Positions 7,477 to 13,919 of a DNA stretch of 19,779 bases are shown piece after piece. This DNA is from Actinomycetes bacterium (lineage in GTDB: Bacteria > Actinomycetota > Acidimicrobiia > Acidimicrobiales > Microtrichaceae). The position numbers and the translations under genes are program-made. The stretch is taken from the NCBI GenBank assembly GCA_023437745.1, contig JAEZFI010000203.1, positions 1 to 19,779 of the forward strand, read 5' to 3'. Under the pieces are notes generated by a model. That model had not been told where the DNA came from. It did no database searches and saw only the letters and a list, made by a program, of their open reading frames with translations. Positions within the stretch are counted from its first letter, which is position 1. Every line of letters begins with the position of its first letter.

Positions 7477-7493
7477 AGAGTTAGTGTCGGCGC

Positions 7494-8714
7494 ATGGCAA
7501 ATGACCACGGTGCTGACCAGCCGATTGAGCAGTCCACCTTCGAGGGGTTGGAGGACGAACTCTCCCCGTACGAACAGGTCGACGAGCTGGATGTCGAAAC
7601 ACTTGAAGGGGTCGTGTCGTTCACTCTCGACTGGAGTGTCCAATCGCTATTGGAGCGTGTCGGCACCACCTTCGATGTGACGCCCGCATTCCAGCGCCGA
7701 GATGCATGGACTATCCCACAGAAGAGTCGATACATCGAGTCCTTGATACTGGGCCTACCGGTACCGGCTGTTGTTCTCGCGGAGGATGCAGCGACGAAGG
7801 GAAAATTCATCGTCCTTGATGGAAAGCAGCGGCTGATCACGATCAAGCAGTTCGCGGCCCCTGATGATACGTTCGCTTCGTTCAAGCTGCGAGGGATGGA
7901 GTTCCTCCCCGACCTCGAAGGCTTCGACTATGCCGGGCTAGTCGCAGACGCGCAACATAGTCCGCGAGCCGACGCCTTGCTTGCACAACCTGTTCGAACC
8001 GTCGTGGTCAGAAACTGGCGAAATCCAGCGGTCCTTTATCAAATGTTCGTGCGCCTCAACCAGTCGAGTGTCCCGCTTGCCCCGCAAGAGCTTCGGCAGG
8101 CCCTCGCTCCGGGACCATTCACGTCGTGGATAAACCAACGATCGATCGATAGCCAGCAGATCAGGATGGCTCGGCGACTTAAGCAGCAGGATTTTCGGAT
8201 GCGCGATGCCGAGATGCTGCTGCGGTTCGTCGCGCTGCACGACAGGTTCGCGCAATACCACGGCAACCTTCGCCTCTTTCTAGACGAGGCATGTTTCGAC
8301 GGGAACGACGATTGGCGCGCTCGCGCGGCCTACTACGAGGACGTGGCGGAGCTGCTTGAGCAATCGATAGAAGTCACAATGAGCGTTTTCGATGGCGACG
8401 CGTTCATGAGATACGACGCCACCGGATACGTGGGAAGGTTCAACATCGCCGTGTTCGACGCAATGACACTGGTCTTTGCCTCGCTCGACCTGAAGGCCGC
8501 CGAACTGAATTCGGGGCAGCGTCTCGAGCTCCGACGCGGCTTCGAGGGGTTGTGCATCGACAATGAGATGTTTAGCGACGCCCTGACCAGCACGACGAAG
8601 ACGCCTCGGAACACATTCGGGCGCGTCTACCTCTGGGCGGAACGGGTGCAGGAGATACTCAAACGTCCTGTGCCCATTGCCGCGGTGGCAGAACAGCTCC
8701 TGAATGATCTCTGA
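7494..8714 (+). CDS. DUF262 domain protein (GmrS/ParB-like)
   Basis: This 406-residue protein has a DUF262 core: FQRRDAWTIPQKSRYIESLILGLPVPAVVL (about 66-95) followed by FIVLDGKQRLITIKQF (105-120). The DGKQR motif (109-113) corresponds to the DGQQR motif of DUF262. It binds or hydrolyses nucleotides in GmrSD-type modification-dependent restriction enzymes and is related to the ParB/Srx fold. No DUF1524 HNH nuclease domain is present, so the usual nuclease half is missing and an effector must come from elsewhere. The HEPN gene begins 2 nt after its stop. Codon use (AAA, ATA, GAA, AAT) is visibly more A+T-rich than flanking genes, suggesting transfer. The ATG at 7494 has no clear Shine-Dalgarno. 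Confidence 0.85.
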   Translation: MANDHGADQPIEQSTFEGLEDELSPYEQVDELDVETLEGVVSFTLDWSVQSLLERVGTTFDVTPAFQRRDAWTIPQKSRYIESLILGLPVPAVVLAEDAATKGKFIVLDGKQRLITIKQFAAPDDTFASFKLRGMEFLPDLEGFDYAGLVADAQHSPRADALLAQPVRTVVVRNWRNPAVLYQMFVRLNQSSVPLAPQELRQALAPGPFTSWINQRSIDSQQIRMARRLKQQDFRMRDAEMLLRFVALHDRFAQYHGNLRLFLDEACFDGNDDWRARAAYYEDVAELLEQSIEVTMSVFDGDAFMRYDATGYVGRFNIAVFDAMTLVFASLDLKAAELNSGQRLELRRGFEGLCIDNEMFSDALTSTTKTPRNTFGRVYLWAERVQEILKRPVPIAAVAEQLLNDL

Positions 8715-8716
8715 TC

Positions 8717-9334
8717 ATGCCCTCGCCCTTGTTCGTCGGGTTGTCGGGACATCTGGACAATCTCAAGGAAGACCTGCTCGACCTTCATGTTCAGTTCGAG
8801 GGTCTTGGTCGAGCGCACCTCACGCGCGCACTAGCATTCCGGCTGCTGTCCAGTGCGGCCGTTGAGGAGTACGTCGAGCAGCGATGCACGGCTCTTGCGA
8901 TCGAAGGCGCCGGGCGCTTTCTGAGCGGTCGGCCGACCAGAACCGGACAAGCGCTGGTCCTTTGGTTTCGAGCGGCGAAGACGCGTGGCCCACTTGCGCT
9001 GAGCATCTCGGAGCATCTGCCGCAGCCGAAGCTTGTCGAGGACGCCTGCAATGCATACGTGTCATCCGTCAAGAACACGCATGGAATGTCTGGAAAGGAC
9101 CTCAGCAACTTAGCTTGGCCTCTGGGCTGTCAAGACAGAGACATTGACGAGCTTCTCCTCGGCCTGCTCGATAGCTGGAGCATCGAGCGCAATCGAACGG
9201 CCCATGCGCGGCTCCACAAGATCAGGGCAGAGACGACGCCCCAAGGAGAGTGGGACCTCGTAAGGAATCAGATCCTTCCACTGCTTCTTCAGCTCGATGA
9301 CCGCTTGGAGGAAGTCCTTACCACCGGTCCATAA
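8717..9334 (+). CDS. HEPN-domain putative RNase (RiboL-PSP-HEPN type)
   Basis: This 205-residue, mostly helical protein carries the HEPN signature R-x4-H as RNRTAH (Arg158-His163, in SIERNRTAHAR) in the last third. The N-terminal helix RALAFRLLSSAAVEEYVEQRCTALA (about 37-61) is typical of the RiboL-PSP-HEPN group. HEPN proteins with this motif are usually metal-independent RNases in toxin-antitoxin, abortive-infection and restriction systems. The gene starts 2 nt after the DUF262 stop, so the pair is one transcript, and it shares the lower G+C content. I infer that the DUF262 protein senses or controls and the HEPN protein cuts RNA. The exact subfamily is uncertain. Confidence 0.72.
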   Translation: MPSPLFVGLSGHLDNLKEDLLDLHVQFEGLGRAHLTRALAFRLLSSAAVEEYVEQRCTALAIEGAGRFLSGRPTRTGQALVLWFRAAKTRGPLALSISEHLPQPKLVEDACNAYVSSVKNTHGMSGKDLSNLAWPLGCQDRDIDELLLGLLDSWSIERNRTAHARLHKIRAETTPQGEWDLVRNQILPLLLQLDDRLEEVLTTGP

Positions 9335-9363
9335 AGTCTAAAGGCGGTTCTGGCGGCTTGCTC

Positions 9364-9389
9364 GCTTCGGAGAACACAGAGCCCGAAGC
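9364..9389. repeat. Inverted repeat between convergent genes
   Basis: GCTTCGG (9364-9370) and CCGAAGC (9383-9389) form a perfect 7-bp stem with a 12-nt loop, between the convergent HEPN and DUF6339 genes. It has no T-tract on either side, so it is a weak candidate for a bidirectional terminator. Nothing else is visible in the 122-nt gap. Confidence 0.3.
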
Positions 9390-9456
9390 CGAGGTAGATC
9401 ACTCAACAACCCGGCTCCACCGGCCCGACAGTGCCGAGAGATGTCTCGATGGGTCG

Positions 9457-10260
9457 CTACGGCGACGCAACGCCTGGCGGAGCCGGAAGTTCGACCCGAA
9501 GCCCCTGCGGATCGGGCAACAACACCGCCACTGCCTCATCGAGCGCATGTCCGGCAAGTGCGGCGAGTTGCGCGTCGTCGAGAGAGAACGGGTCGACCAC
9601 CGCGACGAGCCTGAGCAAGCGGAGCGCTCCGTTGCGCACGACGTCACGGTGGCGGCTGCGCGCAGGAAGATCGAGTACCGCTCCGGCCATGGCCCGCACC
9701 AACGGGGCGCATCCGCCGATCGAGATCCGTTCGGTCAGATGGTTGAGCTCGGACTCGGTGAGCCCGTCGAGCAGTCGGGTGTCCAGGCCGTCGGGGGTCG
9801 GGATCGTGAGCTGACGTGCCTGCCACCAGAGGCGGGCGAACATGTGACGAGTCCGGTCGGAACACACCCAACGTTCGACGTTCCACTCTCGCCTCGGATC
9901 GACGAAACGCCAATACGTCACGTCGGGTGCCACCACGAGCGACGTGAAGGACCACACCGGCTTCGTGAGCGCCTCGCCCGTCGACATGGGCATCAGGGTC
10001 AGCAGGCGTGGGGCGAGAGCACGGTCAAACTCGATCGCCCGGGACTGGTCGTCCGGGAAGCCGTAGGCCGTGGCAACGTCGAGGATTCCCTCTCGCAGCC
10101 GGGCGAGGTCATCCGGTGTCGCCCTCGCGCCGCCGGAGGATGCGTACGTCTGGGCCGGATGGCGCAGTTCGCCAGCGACCGGACGTCCTCGGGCATCCAC
10201 GAGCGAGGCGAGCAGAGGCTCGGCGAGAGCACGGTCGAGGCGGGGCCACAAGATGCTCAT
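9457..10260 (-). CDS. Probable DUF6339 family protein, last gene of the operon
   Basis: This 267-residue protein of unknown biochemical role has a central segment rich in aromatic residues: YWRFVDPRREWNVERWVCSDRTRHMFARLWWQARQL (about 116-151). A helical part containing HLTERISIGGCAPLVRAMAGAV (about 174-195) follows. I match this pattern from memory to DUF6339, a family found near Z1/MutL-type restriction loci. No nuclease, methylase or ATPase motif is apparent. The ATG at 10258-10260 overlaps the TGA of the upstream gene (ATGA), so its amount is probably tied to that protein and they may act in one complex. It ends the operon, and the next gene is convergent. Confidence 0.6.
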   Translation of the reverse strand: MSILWPRLDRALAEPLLASLVDARGRPVAGELRHPAQTYASSGGARATPDDLARLREGILDVATAYGFPDDQSRAIEFDRALAPRLLTLMPMSTGEALTKPVWSFTSLVVAPDVTYWRFVDPRREWNVERWVCSDRTRHMFARLWWQARQLTIPTPDGLDTRLLDGLTESELNHLTERISIGGCAPLVRAMAGAVLDLPARSRHRDVVRNGALRLLRLVAVVDPFSLDDAQLAALAGHALDEAVAVLLPDPQGLRVELPAPPGVASP

Positions 10261-11138
10261 AGCGCACCTCGCGATCCGTTCCGACGGGCCTCTCCGGCGA
10301 GCACGGTGCGATACCTGGTCGGGTGCTGCACCCGGAGCGTTGCGAGTGCTCGTACGCCACCCGCGACTCGGTCGGTCAGCGCGGCGAGGACAGCGCCGAA
10401 CGTTCCCGGCTCCCAGCTCGCCTCGTCCAGTTCGTCGACCCGCTCGACCGCGATCTCCAACAGCCGAACGGTGACCTGCTCAAACATCGCCTGTACAGCC
10501 AGCTCCTGAGTGGTGGGTCCGGTCAAAGAGGTGACCAGACTGGTGTCCCCCGCGTTGAGGAGCAGGGCGAACTCGCCGAGCACGGGAGCGTCGAGGCTGG
10601 CGGGAGCCTGCAGAGCCCAACCCGCGTCGGGATCCAGGCCGTATGCGGCGAAGTCGACGACCGAGATCGGGAAGCGGCTCGCATCACCAGCGAGCACGAG
10701 ATGCATCGAGTGTTCCCACAGGATGCTGCCGGCGAGATGTGCAACGCCGGGACCGGCCCCGTCGATATCCTTGCCGAGGACGAGCCGGACCCACAGGTCG
10801 ATCTCTGGCCCGAGATCGGCACCGGGCAGCACGACGTCGAGACGGAGGTGCGACGCGTCACCGAGATCCGCGATATGGGCGGTCGTCCCAATACGCCCGT
10901 CGACGCTTCGCCACGACACGACGACCCGAAGCGGAGCGCTCGCAGCGACGCCGGTGTCTTGCTCGATCCGGGAACGGTCCAGGTCGAGCACGGAACCGAC
11001 GACGAGATCGGTGTTGTAGTCCCAGTCGGGCAGTGTCTCTGGAAGCGGCCCGGGCGTGTCACCACTGGCCAGGGTCCAACCGGGAAAGGAAACCGCTTGC
11101 GGGTCGGCGACCAGGTACGGGCGGGCCTGCCGGCTCAT
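10257..11138 (-). CDS. Uncharacterised operon protein (293 aa)
   Basis: I do not recognise a named family. The N-terminal two thirds looks beta-rich, with alternating hydrophobic strands such as DYNTDLVVGSVLDLDRSRI (about 40-58), APLRVVVSW, HLRLDVVLPGADL and EIDLWVRLVLG. The C-terminal third is helical (MFEQVTVRLLEIAVERVDEL and following). There is no signal peptide, membrane segment or catalytic motif. The start ATG 11136-11138 overlaps the GHKL ATPase stop in an ATGA. The open frame extends upstream to 11690, but that part is an Arg/Gly-rich shadow of the ATPase gene. Its fixed place between the ATPase and the DUF6339 gene suggests an adaptor or structural subunit. Confidence 0.75.
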   Translation of the reverse strand: MSRQARPYLVADPQAVSFPGWTLASGDTPGPLPETLPDWDYNTDLVVGSVLDLDRSRIEQDTGVAASAPLRVVVSWRSVDGRIGTTAHIADLGDASHLRLDVVLPGADLGPEIDLWVRLVLGKDIDGAGPGVAHLAGSILWEHSMHLVLAGDASRFPISVVDFAAYGLDPDAGWALQAPASLDAPVLGEFALLLNAGDTSLVTSLTGPTTQELAVQAMFEQVTVRLLEIAVERVDELDEASWEPGTFGAVLAALTDRVAGGVRALATLRVQHPTRYRTVLAGEARRNGSRGAL

Positions 11139-12925
11139 CTCGAGACCTCGCGCACCCGCACCGTCGTGGCCGATTCGCCCGCCGGTCGGACGTACACCGT
11201 CCACTCGGCGGTCGAGCCTGCAGCGAGGTCGAGTAGCGGGCCGTCGACCCATGCACCGGCTGCCTCCCAGCCGACGACGACGGGAACCGGGGCGCCATCG
11301 GGGGCTTCCCGCTCGGTTCCGCCGTCGACCGCGACCCTGCCGCTTGCCTCCACGGCCACGGCGGCGCCGGTGTCCACACGGACGGACTGGGCGACCAGGG
11401 CAACACCGTTGCGAACGACGAGCCGTGGACCGCCGACCGCCCTGACGATCGAACCGGATGCCCCGCCCCCGCCACCCCCGCCGCCTCCACCGCGGCCGGA
11501 AGCACCGTCTCCAGATGCGCTGGCCAGCACGCCAGCGAGCGCGTGGGACAAACCGCCCGTCGCCAAGCTTCCATCCCCGGCCGACCCGGCATCCGCTGGG
11601 GTCGCAAGCGAGCGAAGCCGGTCGCGCACGAACCTGAGCGCCCGGTCCACGGTGCCCTTCGATTCGCCCGACAGGGACTTCGACACCCACCTGTCATGGG
11701 TCGGCGGTTCGGCGGCGGCGAAGGCCGCGTCCACGTCACCGTCACCGACGACGCGGAACACAGCGCCGTACTGGTACGGGTTGGACAAATCGGGTCCCTC
11801 CAGGTAGTCGACCACGAGCTCAACGTGACGCATCAGCGCACAGTGATGGGCTGGCCCGGCGAACGGGGCCGCGACCGCCACGACAGGGTCGGTGTCCGGG
11901 ATGTGGATGTCGTTCGTCGCGGCGAAGTGCCCCTCGTCCCGCGCCGGCCGCTGGCGGCCGTGCGGAACTCCCGCGCCAGCATCCAACGTACCAAGCGCCT
12001 CGACGAAGGGGTGGAGCGCAGACACGTCGAGCGGGTCGGGCACGTGGATCTGCTCGCCGTCGGCCGTGACCACCAAGTCGAGCAACAGTCTGTCGTGACG
12101 AGCCACCAGCTTGGGCCACAGGTACCACAACGCCGCCGAGGCGATCACCGAGGCAGCCGAACGCGCCGATCGGGCAGCGCCGCCATCCTCCTCTCCTGGC
12201 AACGCACCGAGCACGTACACGTCGGTACCGGTCTCGCCCTCGGCGAAGCCGAGCAGACCGAGCCGCTGAGCGACCGTCGCAGCCTCGTCGCCGGTCAACG
12301 GTTCGACGACGCCGTCTCGCATCTCACCCCACCAGTGGCGGCCGGTGTACGGCAATTCGTGCCTGTCGAACGGATGGCCGAGGGCCGCACCCATGAGGCG
12401 GCGTTCCCGTCGGCCCGCGACGACGCAGACCGTGTCGACGAGGACGGTACCGACCGACGAGAGCCGGTAGAGCGCTCCTTTGCCAAACCCGTAGGTGCCG
12501 CCGCCAAGTTCCCGGTCGCGGGCCACGCCGACGTTGCGAATGAAGTTGACGAAGTCGCGAGGCTTCCCCCCGACCGTGTCGCTGCGCGTCGGACCGCCAA
12601 GGCCGCAGGTACCCCGGTCGGAGACCGACACCACCAGCGCGTCCGGTGCTAGGGCGGCGTCGAGCGCGCCGAGCATCTCCGGGGAATTCGGGAGCAGCAG
12701 CGAGGAGAACGCTCTCGAGCGGGCATCCCCGAGCCGCTCGACGCCGTAACGCAACGAGATCCGCGTGTCGTCTGATTTGCGTGCGTCCCACGAGTTCTGC
12801 GCGGTCTCCCGGAGCAGGACAACAAGCGGATCAAGGCCGGGCGTCCCGAGTTGTTTGCCGATCCCCTCGGCGTCAATGGCGCCGTCGGCGCGATAGGGCT
12901 GGCTCCACCAGGTGGCGGCGCTCAC
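11135..12925 (-). CDS. MutL/MORC-like GHKL ATPase
   Basis: This 596-residue ATPase has the Bergerat fold. The N box is LLRETAQNSWDARK (about 37-50; Glu40 catalytic base, Asn44 for Mg2+). The G1 box is VSDRGTCGLGG (101-111; Asp103 for adenine) and the lid is GGGTYGFGKG (141-150). Such GHKL proteins occur in bacterial restriction-like loci related to eukaryotic MORC ATPases. ATP-driven dimerisation clamps DNA and controls associated nucleases. After about residue 440 there is a low-complexity linker with ten consecutive glycines (479-488), then a beta-rich C-terminal domain (about 490-596). The GTG start (12923-12925) overlaps the DUF4420 stop as GTGA. Upstream residues in the same frame are Arg-rich and non-homologous. 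No MutL endonuclease motif is visible. Confidence 0.85.
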   Translation of the reverse strand: MSAATWWSQPYRADGAIDAEGIGKQLGTPGLDPLVVLLRETAQNSWDARKSDDTRISLRYGVERLGDARSRAFSSLLLPNSPEMLGALDAALAPDALVVSVSDRGTCGLGGPTRSDTVGGKPRDFVNFIRNVGVARDRELGGGTYGFGKGALYRLSSVGTVLVDTVCVVAGRRERRLMGAALGHPFDRHELPYTGRHWWGEMRDGVVEPLTGDEAATVAQRLGLLGFAEGETGTDVYVLGALPGEEDGGAARSARSAASVIASAALWYLWPKLVARHDRLLLDLVVTADGEQIHVPDPLDVSALHPFVEALGTLDAGAGVPHGRQRPARDEGHFAATNDIHIPDTDPVVAVAAPFAGPAHHCALMRHVELVVDYLEGPDLSNPYQYGAVFRVVGDGDVDAAFAAAEPPTHDRWVSKSLSGESKGTVDRALRFVRDRLRSLATPADAGSAGDGSLATGGLSHALAGVLASASGDGASGRGGGGGGGGGGASGSIVRAVGGPRLVVRNGVALVAQSVRVDTGAAVAVEASGRVAVDGGTEREAPDGAPVPVVVGWEAAGAWVDGPLLDLAAGSTAEWTVYVRPAGESATTVRVREVSR

Positions 12926-13884
12926 CGTCCAACCCCGACCGATCGAAGAACGGCACCGGCGTCGGGTGCCCGCATCGACCGTACGGCGGCGAGGTCGAGT
13001 TGATAGCGGACGAGCTCGACCCCGGCCGGCACGATGCCGACGCCCTCGGAGGTGAGACGCGGACACGCCTCGGCTCGTACCACGTCAATGCCGTCAATGC
13101 GCCAGCGGCGCGCGTCCGGATGGTTGACCCATCCGGCGGCGACGAGTCGGTGGGCGAACGCGCCCGGGTCCGTTGCCCTGGGAATGAGCACGTCGACCAC
13201 CTGCTCGACAGTCCGGCCGTCGTCGTCGGCGACCACGGTCAGCACGGCGAGGTAGCCGGCGGCGCCGGGCAGGTCGGTCAACTGTTCGAGCCCGTTGATC
13301 GTCAGAACCCGACTCGTAGCGCCAACCGCCTTGACCTCGACCCAGGCGAGCGGGAACACGAGGTCCTTCGGCTCGTGCTCAGGGCCACGCCAGACCGCCG
13401 GATCGAAGCTGCCACCCGCGGCCGTGGCGATCTCGATCACCGCGAGTTCGGCGAACAGCCCCATCTCGCGTTCGTGGCCGAGCGACGCCGCCCAGGCCCT
13501 GAGCAGCTCCTGCCAGTGCTCCAGCATCGTCAATGCAGCGCCGAGCGGATCGCCCGAGGTGGTCGCCGCTGTGAGGATCGACACAAGCAGGTCGTCGAAA
13601 ACGCCGAACAGCGCGGAGCTCGTGCAGGCCACGTCCAGAAAGCTCGACTGCCCGCCGCCGAAGTCGAGCGATCGAATCCGGCAACGGAGGGCGTCTCCGA
13701 CGGCGATGTCCTCGTCGGTGCGACGATCGCCCGGAACCAGCAGATGCCGGGCTCCGTCGCAGTCGACGAACACACGAATCGGTCGCTCCCCCTCCGTCAG
13801 GCGGCCAGCCGTGACGGCCTCGTCTGCTGCGGCGTCACCGATCGTCTCCCACGTCAGCCGCAGCTCCGTCTTCCAGTTCGTCAC
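12922..13884 (-). CDS. DUF4420 PD-(D/E)XK motif nuclease
   Basis: This is a predicted DNA endonuclease of about 320 residues. The family's conserved core is present: GLFAELAVIE with Glu146, EPKDLVF with Asp174 and WVEVKAVG with Glu183-x-Lys185. The layout E...D...ExK is the PD-(D/E)XK active site. An earlier in-frame GTG at 13888-13890 would overlap the Shine-Dalgarno GGAGG (13890-13894). The GTG at 13882-13884, spaced 5 nt from it, is therefore preferred. The stop overlaps the GHKL ATPase start as GTGA. DUF4420 proteins accompany Z1 and MutL-like ATPases in defence loci. The likely role is cleavage of foreign DNA under control of the two ATPases. Confidence 0.85.
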   Translation of the reverse strand: MTNWKTELRLTWETIGDAAADEAVTAGRLTEGERPIRVFVDCDGARHLLVPGDRRTDEDIAVGDALRCRIRSLDFGGGQSSFLDVACTSSALFGVFDDLLVSILTAATTSGDPLGAALTMLEHWQELLRAWAASLGHEREMGLFAELAVIEIATAAGGSFDPAVWRGPEHEPKDLVFPLAWVEVKAVGATSRVLTINGLEQLTDLPGAAGYLAVLTVVADDDGRTVEQVVDVLIPRATDPGAFAHRLVAAGWVNHPDARRWRIDGIDVVRAEACPRLTSEGVGIVPAGVELVRYQLDLAAVRSMRAPDAGAVLRSVGVGR

Positions 13885-13889
13885 GCTCA

Positions 13890-13894
13890 CCTCC
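13890..13894 (-). promoter_or_regulatory. Shine-Dalgarno GGAGG of the DUF4420 gene
   Basis: This site decides the start: GGAGG lies 5 nt before the GTG at 13882-13884 and overlaps the alternative GTG at 13888-13890. It is in the only true intergenic gap of the operon (35 nt), so the distal four genes get an independent ribosome entry point. Confidence 0.6.
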
Positions 13895-13919
13895 GACCCG
13901 GTGCCCCGCCCGCCGGGCG

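Larger units (their letters stand above)
7023..7493. other. Intergenic region between fic and the DUF262-HEPN cassette
   Basis: These 471 bp lie between divergent genes, and I recognise no protein in any frame. It is more A+T-rich at both ends, as expected for promoters. It holds the fic inverted repeat (7034-7059), a direct repeat GTACAT-N5-GTACAT (7165-7181) and a perfect 12-bp palindrome (7465-7476) before the DUF262 start. No tRNA or terminator was seen. The middle part (about 7190-7440) shows nothing I can interpret. Confidence 0.6.

Noticed and set aside
11455..11510. C-rich repeats that could suggest a tandem repeat or CRISPR-like array
   Set aside because: They are codons of the glycine linker with no regular spacers. 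No CRISPR array was found anywhere in the window.
10323..11807. A 494-codon open frame on the plus strand with a polyproline stretch
   Set aside because: It lies opposite the GHKL ATPase and the 293-aa gene, whose motifs and overlaps are convincing. The polyproline is the complement of the polyglycine linker, and the frame shows no family resemblance.
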